Source of the DNA: Rhodoblastus sp963710275
Lineage (GTDB): Bacteria; Pseudomonadota; Alphaproteobacteria; Rhizobiales; Beijerinckiaceae
Direction: 5' to 3'
DNA length: 64,000 bases
NCBI GenBank assembly: GCA_963710275.1
Contig: CAVPZS010000012.1
Coordinates: 434,001 to 498,000 of the forward strand
In this document: piece after piece, positions 8,005 through 17,365 of the stretch
Numbering within the stretch: position 1 is the stretch's first letter
How the letters are laid out: the number at the start of each line of letters is the position of its first letter
Notes under the pieces: generated by a model
What the model was told of the DNA's origin: nothing
The model's input: only the letters and a program-made list of their open reading frames with translations
Database searches by the model: none
Made by a program: the position numbers and the translations under genes

Positions 8005-10584
8005 CTAGACTCCCGGAACCGAACGCGGCTTGATGACGGAATGGCCAGGCGCTTCGCCTTCGAGATGGCGGTTCTGCTGCCGCCAGAGCTGGCGATAGAT
8101 CGCGCAGCGCTCCAGCAGGACGGCGTGCGGCGCGAGGTCCTTGACCTTGCCTTCGTCGACGACGAGAATCTGGTCGCAGTCGATCAGCGACGCGAGCCGG
8201 TGGGAGACGATGACCATCGTTCGTCCCTCCGCGATGCGCGTGCAGATTGGCGCTGACGACGGCCTCGCTTTCGGGATCGAGCGCGCTGGTCGCTTCATCG
8301 AGGATCAGGATGCGCGGATCGTGGATCAGCGCCCGCGCGATGGCCAGCCGCTGCCTTTGTCCGCCGGAAAGGTTGGGCGAGCCTTCCTCGATATAGGTTT
8401 CGTAGCCATTGGGCATGCGCTCGATGAATTCTTCCGCGCCGGCGAGCCGGGCCGCCTGCACCGCGTCGACCAGCGTCAGTCCCGGGCGCCCGGCGATGAT
8501 GTTGTCGCGGATCGAGCCGCGGAACAGGAAATTGTCCTGCAGCACGACGCCGAGGCTTTGCCTGCAGATGGCGCAGGTCGATCTCGCGCAGGTCCGAGCC
8601 GTCGATCTTGAGGAAGCCGGAATAGTCGCGGTTGATGCCTTGCAGCAGCCGGGCGATGGTCGACTTTCCCGAGCCGCTGCGCCCGACGACGCCGAGCATG
8701 GTTCCTGAGGGGATCTGGAAGCTCATCCGATCGAGCGCCGGGGTTTTCGTCGCCGGATAGGTGAAGGTGACATCCTGGAAGGAGATCGCTCCACTGAGTC
8801 TCGGCCGCAGGCCGACGGCGCCGGCGACGGTTTCGAGCGGCCGGTTCAGCACGGAGCCGACCTCGCCGATCGCCGCGGCGACCTCCTCGTAGTCCTCGAC
8901 CAGCCGCGCCATCCCGACCAGCGGCTGCGCCACGCGCTGGCTGAGCATCATGAAGGCGAACAGCGAGCCGACCATGTAGCCGGCGGGATCGCTCATCGCC
9001 ATGTAGGCGCCGATCATCATGCGTGCCCAGCACCATGAACCGCTCGATCGGCGTGACCAGGGTCTGCGGCCAATTGGCCAGCTGCCCGAAGGCGAGGCGG
9101 CATTTGCCCGCCTCGGCGATCCGCTCGTCCCACAGCGCCAGGCGCTGCGGCTCCAGCGCCAGCGCCTTCACCGTCTTCATGCCGACGATGGTTTCGCCCA
9201 GCGCCGCCGACTTCCAGGTCTCCGCATTGGCGACGCGCATGTACTGCAGCCGGAGCGGATGCAGAAAAGCCAGGATGATCAGCGAGATGACGACGGCGCA
9301 GGCGAGCACGATCCAGGCCAGCGTCGCGTTGAGATAGAACAGGAAGGGCAGCAGCACGCAGAGCGTGATGAGATCGAGCAAGGTCGTCAGCAGCTTGCCG
9401 GTCAGGAATTCGCGCACCCGGTAGACCTGGCCGATCAGATACATGGTTTCGCCCGCCGGATGGCGCTCGAAATAGTCGAGCGGCAGGCGCAGCAGGCGAT
9501 TGAAAAGATGCAGGTTGAGCTTGGCGTCGAGCCGCGCGCCGATGACGGAAATGATCAGACGCCGCGCAATAGCCGAGCAGGGTCTCGTAGACGACGACGA
9601 CCAGCCATGATCACGGACAGCAGCGTCAGGGTCGAGACGCTGTGGAACTGCAGCACCCTGTTGACCATGGTCATGACCAGCAGCGGCGGGAAGATCGTCA
9701 GAAAGCTGATGGTCAGCGAGGCAAGCGCGATGTCGCGCAACGACTTGCGCTCCTGCAGCACGAGATCGGTGAGCCAGCGCAGGTTGAACAGGCGCGTCCA
9801 TCGGCGCCGCGCCGCGAGTCCCGCGCAGCAGGACGGCCTCGCCATCCCAGACCTGCGACAGGCGCAGTTCGTCGATTGCGACCGAAGGCGACCCGGGCGC
9901 CGCCGCCGCGTCCTTGAGCTGGACGGCGGCCTTGTCGGCGCTCACGCCGGTCAGGAGAGCGGCGGTTCCGTCCGCAAGCAGCAGGACGACGGGGCCGGCG
10001 TCGGTGAGCTTCAGCAAATGCCGCCAACGGATGCGCACCGCGCGCGACCACATGCCCGCGCCTTGCGCCCATTGCGACAAAGCCGCCGCGGTCGGCGCGG
10101 TTTCGCCGGCCTCCTTGCGGAAATCGGCGGGATCGAGCTCGACGCCATGATAGCGTCCCACCTCGATCATGGCTTGCAGGCGTGGATGAAGCGTCACCGT
10201 CGCCGGCGACGCATTGCTTTCGTCCGGCAGGATTTCGACGCTGTGCTTGCTTTCGATGACGTCCTCCTTCGAAGCCCGGGAGGCGTTGGCTTCGACTTCG
10301 CGCAGCGCCTCCTCCAGGAGGCTCCATTCGCGCTCGACTTCGTTCGGGGTGAAATGGGAATTGCGATCCTTGATCTGCATGACCAGCGCCGTCCGCGCCC
10401 GCTGGTACAGGGCGCGCCGCGCCTCCTCGTCGTTCCCTTCGAGGGCGTCGACGCAACGCGAGAGCACCGAGACATAGCTCGCGGACGAACTGGAACAGCG
10501 CGACGGCTCCCGCTCCGCCTCCGCCCGCGAGGCGAAGGCGGCGCGGAATCTTGCCGCCGCGCTGTCCAGAAATAAACCCAACAT
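8005..10584 (-). CDS. Type I secretion ABC exporter (ATPase/permease, module 1), multiply frameshifted
   Basis: One exporter gene read in several frames, with breaks near 9798, 9600, 9558, 9025, 8570 and 8240. Order of parts: an unusual N-terminal extension of about 130 residues (ALYQRARTALVMQIK region), a C39-like domain, the membrane domain (RLIISVIGARLDAKLNLHLF onwards), Walker A GRSGSGKST, LSGGQRQRLAIARAL signature, Walker B ILILDEATSALD and the H-loop IVSHRLAS. The C39-like domain shows no obvious Cys protease motif, as in exporters of leaderless RTX-type cargo. All catalytic motifs survive, which argues for sequencing errors over a pseudogene. Start chosen at ATG 10584; 10635 is an alternative. 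Likely cargo: the collagen-like protein upstream. Confidence 0.8.
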
Positions 10585-10658
10585 GATGTTCACGACAGTT
10601 TTCGAGGCAGGCGGGTTTCGCCTGCTCCCTTGCATTTTCCGCTGGCGCGCGGGCGGCG

Positions 10659-10688
10659 GGGCGGCGAAGCTTTGACGCTTCGCCGCCC
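10659..10688 (-). terminator. Strong hairpin after the collagen-like gene
   Basis: Perfect 12-bp stem, GGGCGGCGAAGC and GCTTCGCCGCCC, around the 6-base loop TTTGAC. It lies 15 bases beyond the stop of the collagen-like protein and before the exporter gene. There is no U-run, so it may reduce rather than abolish read-through, giving more cargo than exporter (inference). Confidence 0.55.
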
Positions 10689-10703
10689 GCCCTGAATGTA
10701 GGC

Positions 10704-13591
10704 CTAGTGGCCGTGGCCGTTCGGATTATGGTTCCCGAACAGATCCCTCAGGTTCTGCGTCCCGTCGGTGTTGGCAGAGCCAATTCCGGTGGAGGCAGGA
10801 TCGTGGGTCGTCGACCCGGTCCCGGCCGTGGAGCCGCCATTCCTCGACGGGTCGACCAGATTTTCGAAGTTGGTCAGATCCGTCGTCAAATGGCCTCCGG
10901 TCAGGCCCGATCCGAAATTATGGTTCGGATCGGCCGTGCCGCCGCTTGTTCCTCCCGTGCCGCCGGAGCCGCCCAGGAAGCTGGAGGCGCCGAGCACGGA
11001 GCTCTGCTGAACCGTGGTCGTCAGCGGGTCGGACGTCCCCGTCACACCGAAGGAGTGATGGTGGTCATGGCCCGTGCCGCCGGACGTTCCACCGCTTGGA
11101 TCTGTCGGATCCCCGGTCGGTCCGGTGACGCCCGTCGGTCCGGTGACGCCTGTCGGTCCGGTGACGCCTGTCGGTCCGGTGACGCCTGTCGGTCCGGTGA
11201 CGCCTGTCGGTCCGGTGACGCCCGTCGGTCCAGTGACGCCCGTCGGTCCAGTGACGCCCGTCGGTCCAGTGACGCCCGTCGGTCCGGTGACGCCGGTCGG
11301 TCCGGTGACGCCTGTCGGTCCGGTGACGCCTGTCGGTCCGGTGACGCCGGTCGGTCCGGTGACGCCCGTCGGTCCGGTGACGCCTGTCGGTCCGGTGACG
11401 CCTGTCGGTCCGGTGACGCCTGTCGGTCCGGTGACGCCGGTCGGTCCGGTGACGCCCGTCGGTCCGGTGACGCCCGTCGGTCCGGTGACGCCTGTCGGTC
11501 CGGTGACGCCTGTCGGTCCGGTGACGCCCGTTGGTCCAGTGACGCCCGTCGGTCCAGTGACGCCCGTCGGTCCGGTGACGCCCGTCGGTCCGGTGACGCC
11601 GGTCGGTCCGGTGACGCCGGTCGGCCCGGTGACGCCGGTTGGTCCAGTCGGTCCGGTGCGTCCCGTGACGCCGGTCGGTCCGGTAACGCCTGTCGGCCCG
11701 GTGACGCCGGTTGGTCCAGTCGGTCCGGTGCGTCCCGTGACTCCGGTCGGTCCGGTGACGCCTGTCGGCCCGGTGACGCCGGTTGGTCCAGTCGGTCCGG
11801 TGCGTCCCGTGACTCCGGTCGGTCCGGTGACGCCTGTCGGCCCGGTGACTCCGGTCGGTCCAGTCGGTCCGGTGCGTCCCGTGACTCCGGTCGGTCCGGT
11901 GACGCCTGTCGGCCCGGTGACGCCGGTTGGTCCAGTGGGTCCGGTGCGTCCCGTGACGCCGGTCGGTCCGGTAACGCCTGTCGGCCCGGTGACGCCGGTT
12001 GGTCCAGTCGGTCCGGTGCGCCCCGTGACGCCGGTCGGTCCGGTAACGCCTGTCGGCCCGGTGACGCCGGTTGGTCCAGTCGGTCCGGTGCGTCCCGTGA
12101 CGCCGGTCGGTCCGGTAACGCCTGTCGGCCCGGTGACGCCGGTGGGCCCTGTCGGTCCGGTGCGTCCCGTGGTTCCCGTTGCTCCTGTCGCGCCGGCTGG
12201 CTCCCGTTGCCCCGGTCGCGCCGGATGCTCCCGTCGCGCCAGTGGCCCCAGTCGCTCCGGTGGCTCCCGTCGCCCCAGTCGCGCCGGTGGCTCCCGTCGC
12301 CCCGGTCGCGCCGGATGCTCCTGTCGCGCCTGTGGCCCCAGTTGCTCCGGTGGCTCCCGTCGCCCCGGTCGCGCCGGATGCTCCCGTCGCGCCAGTGGCC
12401 CCAGTCGCTCCGGTGGCTCCCGTCGCCCCGGTCGCGCCGGATGCTCCCGTCGCGCCAGTGGCCCCAGTCGCTCCGGTGGCGCCCGTGGCTCCCTGTCGGC
12501 CGGTGCTCCTGTCGCGCCAGTGGCCCCGGTTGCGCCGGTGGCTCCCGTCGCCCCGGTCGCGCCGGATGCTCCCGTCGCGCCTGTGGCCCCGGTCGCGCCG
12601 GTGGCTCCCGTCGCCCCGGTCGCGCCGGATGCTCCCGTCGCGCCAGTGGCCCCAGTCGCTCCGGTGCGCCTGTGGCTCCTGTAGCGCCTGTGGCTCCCGT
12701 CGCGCCAGTGGCTCCTGTCGCGCCCGTCGCGCCAACCTGGCTGGCCGCGGTCGTTATTGAAAATTCGGAGCTCGGGACTGTTGCGCCCGTGGAATCGACG
12801 ATGGTGTAGCCGCCCGCCGGAGCCGGCGCGCTGACCAGAACATCGAGCGCGTCTGAAACCACGCCCGCAGTCGAGCTTTCCGACGGGCCGAGAACCGAGA
12901 ACTCGCCCACGATGGTGGTGCCGTCCAGAATATAGTACTCGCCTGCTGGCACCGCGGCTGGGTCATAAGTGACTGTGACGTAATCGTCGACCAGGACGCC
13001 GGCGTAATTGGCCACGCCCGCTTCCGTGATCGGAGGGCGCGCATGGGGTTGCGCGTGGGTCAGCTCCCAGGCGCCGCCGAGCGCCGCGGCGCCGACGCGG
13101 CCGGTCGCCGCGGCGACGTCCGCGCCGGTGACGCGCGCCAGGCTGTCGATGAAGGCGGCGCCGTTGGAGCCCGCCGCGACGGCGCAGCTCCACAGCCGCA
13201 ATTCGCCGCCATCCGTGAGGGCCCGGCCGATGGAGGACAAGTCGTTCGCCTGTTTCGCCAGCGTCGCCGACGACCAGTTATCCGAGGCGAAACGTAGCCT
13301 CCCGGGCGCGCCATGCGCCATGATGTGAATCGCCGCGATCTCGTGGCGCCCCCGCAAGCCCTCCGCGATCTGGCGCGCGGCGGGGCGGTCGGCGTCGAGC
13401 AGGATCACTTCGACTTCGGGTCTCAGATTGGTGATGATCACGTCTCGATCGGAGACATCTGGATCCAGGAAAAGGATTTCGCCGCCGTCTTGCAGGTTGC
13501 GGCTTATGTCTTCGGAAAGTTTTTTGTCGTTCCACAACGAAGCGGAAGCGATCGCAAGGCCGGCTTCGGATTGGAGGATCGTGGCAATCAT
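10704..13591 (-). CDS. DUF4347-domain protein with collagen-like Gly-X-Y repeats, frameshifted in the repeats
   Basis: A predicted type I secretion cargo of about 960 residues. Residues 35-200 match the DUF4347 style: IHIMAHGAPGRL (His93) and LRLWSCAVAAGSNG (Cys136), then GADVAAATGRVG and GGAWELTHA. Residues 200-285 hold two related beta units (PAGEYYILDGTTIVGEFSV and PAGGYTIVDSTG). About 180 Gly-X-Y triplets follow, first GATGAT/GAS, then GVTGPT. The C-terminus is Gly/Ser/Thr/His-rich and ends NPNGHGH. Frames change near 12690, 12495 and 12190 inside the repeats. Start ATG 13591 has AAGGA 7 bases upstream. There is no Sec signal, consistent with export by the adjacent ABC/HlyD pair. Confidence 0.75.
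11105..12740 (-). repeat. Tandem repeats encoding collagen-like Gly-X-Y tract
   Basis: Two sub-arrays. From 11105 to about 12165 the unit is 18 bp (codes GVTGPT). Within it, 11640-12150 is organised as about seven copies of a 72-bp higher-order unit that differ by a few bases. From 12180 to 12740 the units code GATGAT, interrupted by GAS every six triplets. The high identity between copies makes this tract prone to copy-number change and to assembly error; all three frame changes of the gene lie in or at the edge of the second sub-array. Confidence 0.9.
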
Positions 13592-14565
13592 CACTGAATT
13601 CCTTTCGAAAAAACGCGGACGACCGTGTTCAAGTCGCGGCGGCCCAACGGATTTCGGTCTGCGAGAGCGAATTATCCGGTCGCCCGGAGCCGCTTCTGCA
13701 ATCAACTCGGAGAACACGAAAAACACCCGCCGAAGCTGGAACGGCGGATGTTCCGATTTTCTGTGAGGGCGATCCGGCGATCGGCCGGCCGCGCGCCGAC
13801 GGGACCCGGCGCACGCTCGGCGGGAGTGAGGGCAAGCAAGGGGCACGACGCGCGATCCCCGGTCGCGCGCGCCCATGCCGACCGCTTCGCAGCGGCAAGC
13901 GCTGACGCAATCACGGTTTGACGTGTCCCAGGAGTGGCCGGCATTGCCGTTCCTCTTGACGCATGGCGTGTGATTGCTCACGCGCCAAAACACGCAATAC
14001 TTGCGGGCTAGATATAATGGTCTTCAACGCAGGGTTGCGTCAACAGCTTAGAGAGACACAAAGCCGTGATCTCTTATGTATACTACCGATTCCGTAAGTC
14101 TACAGCGAACTAACTATCAAAAATAAACCATGGTTTAGCCGGCGGTCCCAGGCGATGCCGCGGGGAGCCGCGCTCCTGTCGCGGCGGCGCTGGGTCAACG
14201 CTGAATTAAGTCGATTAATTTCAGTATATTAAACGAAGAAATCGGAGAGCGTCACATGGCGGGAGTTGGCCATGGGCGTCCCAGCTTTGGGCGCCGGTCC
14301 AATGACCGAGCCCCTAAACCATGGTGGTAAGCCTGTGACGTTCGGCGACGCTATGCGCGCCGTCGCCTTGATCCGTCATCGATGACGAAATTCAGTGTAA
14401 ATACAATGAATTAGTCGGCTATCATGCGTCGGCGGGAGACGCTCGCGGCGCAGCTGCCGGCTTTCGCCGGGACAAGTCGAAGCCGTCGCCGCGCCGACCT
14501 CCGGGCGCAGGGCCGGCGCTTTACGTGAAGCCGATAACGGGAGATACTTTCTGTTAACCTATTTC
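13592..14565. other. Long divergent intergenic region with AT-rich core
   Basis: 974 bases between two divergent genes with no convincing coding sequence. GC drops sharply between about 13985 and 14420, fitting promoters for both directions. It holds a 14-bp perfect palindrome TAAACCATGGTTTA at 14124-14137, a second copy of its half (TAAACCATGGTGGTA) at 14315-14329, and an imperfect inverted repeat CTGAATTAA..TTAATTTCAG at 14201-14224. A TATAAT lies at 14013-14018 but has no matching -35 box. Confidence 0.6.
14124..14137. promoter_or_regulatory. 14-bp palindrome, candidate operator
   Basis: TAAACCATGGTTTA is a perfect palindrome in the AT-rich core of the 974-base divergent region. The decamer TAAACCATGG recurs at 14315, 191 bases downstream, with a degenerate right half. 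The arrangement is what a dimeric regulator acting at two sites would use. Which regulator is unknown. Confidence 0.35.
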
Positions 14566-16635
14566 ATGCGCCCGAACGCCGGATCGATGGACATGAATGC
14601 AGAAAATCGTCTCCCGACGCTCGCTCTATGCATGATCGTCAAGAACGAATCCGCCGTCATCGCGCGCTGCCTCGAAAGCGCCCGGCCGCTCGTCGATTAC
14701 GTGCTGGTGGAGGACACGGGTTCGGATGACGGAACGCCGCAGCTGGTTCGCGATTGGCTTCGTCAGGCGAATATTCCCGGAGAAGTGATCGAGGAGCCCT
14801 GGCTCGATTTTGCCCACAATCGCTCGCATGTCCTGGCGAAGCTCAGGGAACGCGAGCAGATCGATTATGCGTTGATGATCGACGCCGACTCCCGGCTGGT
14901 TCTCGAAGACGGCTTCGATCCGCAAGCGTTCAAGGCGGACCTGACGCACGACCTCTACGACGTGCAGCTCCGTCACGGCGGATCGCGCTTCCTGCGGGCG
15001 CAGTTATGCTCCAACAAACTGCCTTTCCGCTTCAGGGCCGTGCTGCACGAATATCTGGAGTCGCCGCCGGGGCCCATTTCGCGCGCCACCGCCCAGGGAC
15101 TTCACATCGAAGATGGCCGGTCCGGCGCGCGCAATCAGAATCCGCGCAAGTATCAGGAGGACGCCGCCATCCTGGAAGCGGCGCTCCAAGTGGAGACAGA
15201 CCCCTTCCTCCGGGCCCGTTACAGGTTTTACCTGGCTCAAAGCTACCGGGATTGCGGGGAAAAGGAAAAGTCCGCCGAAAATTATCTCGCTCGCAGCGAG
15301 CTTGGTTACTGGAGCGAGGAAATCTTCTACAGCCTGTACCAGGCGGCGCGCCTCAAGGATGAGTTGGGCCACGACAGGGACGAGGTGATTTCGCTTTATC
15401 TCCGCGCTTCCGACGCTGCGCCGGGACGCGCCGAGGCCTTGCACGGGGCGAGCCGCCTGTGCCGATACGCCGGACGCAACCAGCAGGGCTATGAGATCGG
15501 AAAACGCGGGCTCCATCTGAAGCCGCCCGCTGAAGGGTTGTTTGTCGAGACCTGGATCTACGACTACGGGCTGCGCGACGAAGTCGCTGTGAACGCCTAT
15601 TGGGCGGGGCGTCCCGGCGATTGCCTCGACGCCTGCCTGGATATACTGGGCAATGACGCGTGTCCGGCGGGAGACCGTCCGAGGATTCTGGAAAACGCCC
15701 GATTTGCAAGGGAAGCCATCGCCGCGCGTCCCGACGCCGCCAGACTGGATATTCCGGTCTGGCGCGCCGGCGCTTCGACGCCCTCTTATCAAGCCGCGGC
15801 GCCGGCGTTGAAATCCGTGCGCGGCGATTCCGGTCTCGTGAGCGTCATCACGCCGACCCGTGGTCGCGGTCCCTTCCTCGAAAAGGCGCTGGTCTATTTT
15901 CGCAGCCAGCATTATCGCAACATCGAGTGGCTCATTCTCGACGACAGCGAGGAGCCCGCAAGGCCCGGGCGCGGCATCGACGACCGCAATATTTCCTATC
16001 GTCATGTTCCCGAACGGCTTTCGATCGGAGAAAAGCGCAATCTCCTGATCGACCAGGCGAAAGGCGACATCATTGTCCACTTCGACGACGACGACTTCTA
16101 CGCGCCGGATTATGTCGGCCGGATGGTGGGAACGCTCGAACAGCGAAAGGCGGATCTCGTCAATCTGCGCGGCTTCTTCCTGCATGATCTGAGATCGGAT
16201 TTCTTCGGATATTGGGATCTCACGTTGAAGGAAGGACCGCACTTCCGATGCGACCACGAAGGCGTGTCGCTGGTGATGCTGGGACCTGAAAACAACGGGG
16301 GATTCCTCGAAACCCATTTCGGCTTCGGCTTCTCCTTCGCTTTCAGGAAGAAGGTCTGGGAGGCCGCGCCTTTCGCCGACGTCAATTTCGACGAGGACGG
16401 CCTGTTCGCCAGAACCGCGCGCGAGCGTTTCAAGGTCGACGGAGTTCACGACAGCGACGGCCTGTGCCTCCACTTGCTGCATAAGTCGAGTTCGTCACGC
16501 TGCTATCCTCAGCATCGCCTGCCGAATTTCATGTTGCCGCGGCTTTTCCCCTGGGCGTCTGACGTCGACAGGATCAGGGCGTTGCGGTCGCGGGGCGTCG
16601 CAGGTGAGAACAGCACAGAAAAATTGAGCGCGTGA
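14566..16635 (+). CDS. Two-domain GT-A glycosyltransferase with TPR-like middle
   Basis: 689 residues. The N-terminal family 2 domain (about 18-240) begins LALCMIVKNES and has DTGSDDGT and an acidic LMIDADSR site. The middle (about 240-410) is helical and TPR-like (FYLAQSYRDCGEKEKSAENY). A second family 2 domain (about 425-670) begins SVITPTRGRGPFLEKAL and carries IIVHFDDDDFYAPDYVG, the metal/nucleotide-sugar site, and a GFSFAFRKK acceptor-side region. It probably adds sugars to the polysaccharide made by the neighbouring locus. Starts at 14566, 14587 and 14593 are all possible; none has a strong ribosome-binding site. It reads away from the collagen-like gene. Confidence 0.8.
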   Translation: MRPNAGSMDMNAENRLPTLALCMIVKNESAVIARCLESARPLVDYVLVEDTGSDDGTPQLVRDWLRQANIPGEVIEEPWLDFAHNRSHVLAKLREREQIDYALMIDADSRLVLEDGFDPQAFKADLTHDLYDVQLRHGGSRFLRAQLCSNKLPFRFRAVLHEYLESPPGPISRATAQGLHIEDGRSGARNQNPRKYQEDAAILEAALQVETDPFLRARYRFYLAQSYRDCGEKEKSAENYLARSELGYWSEEIFYSLYQAARLKDELGHDRDEVISLYLRASDAAPGRAEALHGASRLCRYAGRNQQGYEIGKRGLHLKPPAEGLFVETWIYDYGLRDEVAVNAYWAGRPGDCLDACLDILGNDACPAGDRPRILENARFAREAIAARPDAARLDIPVWRAGASTPSYQAAAPALKSVRGDSGLVSVITPTRGRGPFLEKALVYFRSQHYRNIEWLILDDSEEPARPGRGIDDRNISYRHVPERLSIGEKRNLLIDQAKGDIIVHFDDDDFYAPDYVGRMVGTLEQRKADLVNLRGFFLHDLRSDFFGYWDLTLKEGPHFRCDHEGVSLVMLGPENNGGFLETHFGFGFSFAFRKKVWEAAPFADVNFDEDGLFARTARERFKVDGVHDSDGLCLHLLHKSSSSRCYPQHRLPNFMLPRLFPWASDVDRIRALRSRGVAGENSTEKLSA

Positions 16636-16728
16636 GGTCTGCGCGGCGTCGTGCAAAACCTCTGGGGCCGACGCATTCGGGGATTTGGTCGAGTTGAGTC
16701 CAGTCAATGTGGAAGGGGGGGAATGCCC

Positions 16729-17301
16729 ATGCCGATCAAGGACGTTTCGCCGGCGCTCGCGCCGGTCAGCCATGCGCCCGATGAGGACTTGTCCTTGCTC
16801 GGGGGGCAACGCTGGTATGTCGTCCACACCCAGGTAAATCGCGAATCCATCGCGCAGATGCATCTGCGCAACCAGGACTATCGCACCTTCCTGCCGCGTT
16901 TCGCCAAAACGGTGCGTCATGCGCGAAAAGTGCGGCGGACGCTGGCGCCGCTATTTCCCCGTTATCTCTTTCTCATCCTCGACATCGAGCGCGACCGCTG
17001 GCACCGCGTCAACGGCACGGTCGGGGTCGCCAGCATGGTGATGTCGCGCGACCGCCCCATCCCCGCGCCGAAAGGGGTTGTCGAGGCGTTGATCGCCATG
17101 AGCTCGTATGATCGCAACCAGGTTTTTCGTCCCGATCTGGAGCCGGGGCAAAAGGTGCGCCTGGTGGCCGGTCCCTTCGCCAACCAGCTCGGCGTTCTCG
17201 AAGACCTCGACGATGGCGGGCGGGTTCGCGTGCTGCTGGAAATGATGGGCGCGTGGTATCCGGTGCGCCTGTCGCGCGAAGACGTGATGCCGGTTGGCTG
17301 A
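16729..17301 (+). CDS. NusG/RfaH-like transcription antitermination protein
   Basis: About 190 residues. The NGN domain starts RWYVVHTQVNRESIAQMHLRNQ and includes LFPRYLFLILD and VNGTVGVASMV; the KOW domain follows (LEPGQKVRLVAGPFANQLGVLEDLDD). Specialised NusG paralogues of this kind sit at polysaccharide operons and suppress termination in long transcripts. The start at 16729 has a purine run (GGAAGGGGGGG) at good spacing; ATG 16723 is too close. It follows the glycosyltransferase and converges with the LuxR-type regulator. Its targets may be the very long minus-strand operons here, acting in trans (inference). Confidence 0.85.
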   Translation: MPIKDVSPALAPVSHAPDEDLSLLGGQRWYVVHTQVNRESIAQMHLRNQDYRTFLPRFAKTVRHARKVRRTLAPLFPRYLFLILDIERDRWHRVNGTVGVASMVMSRDRPIPAPKGVVEALIAMSSYDRNQVFRPDLEPGQKVRLVAGPFANQLGVLEDLDDGGRVRVLLEMMGAWYPVRLSREDVMPVG

Positions 17302-17305
17302 AACA

Positions 17306-17333
17306 AGAAATCCGCGACGAGTCGCGGATTTCT
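17306..17333. terminator. Bidirectional hairpin between convergent genes
   Basis: Perfect 12-bp stem AGAAATCCGCGA / TCGCGGATTTCT around a 4-base CGAG loop, 5 bases after the antiterminator stop and 33 bases beyond the convergent regulator gene. The arms start and end with A/T-rich steps, so it can serve as a terminator in both directions. Confidence 0.75.
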
Positions 17334-17365
17334 GTGTGCGGTCTTCGTGTTGGCGCCGTGAAAAA

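Noticed and set aside
6596..8545. A natural fusion of an ABC ATPase end with HlyD
   Set aside because: The first part is the exporter read in one frame, then a shadow frame; the exporter ends separately at 8005 and HlyD begins at ATG 8002.
8005..10584. Calling the module 1 exporter a pseudogene
   Set aside because: All ATPase motifs and the membrane domain persist across the breaks, and similar breaks occur in unrelated essential-type genes, so sequencing error is the simpler reading. Confirmation by resequencing is needed.
11074..12684. A 536-codon plus-strand frame coding PVGPVTPVGPVT repeats
   Set aside because: It is the exact reverse complement of the minus-strand Gly-X-Y tract. It has no flanking domain and no ribosome-binding site; the minus-strand reading links a folded N-terminal domain, repeats and C-terminus.
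11105..12740. CRISPR-like array
   Set aside because: Repeats are contiguous, 18 or 72 bp, with no unique spacers and no cas genes; they encode a repeat protein.
14013..14018. TATAAT as a -10 promoter box
   Set aside because: No acceptable -35 sequence at 16-18 bases, and the nearest plus-strand gene starts more than 500 bases away. It may still be a promoter but is not supported.
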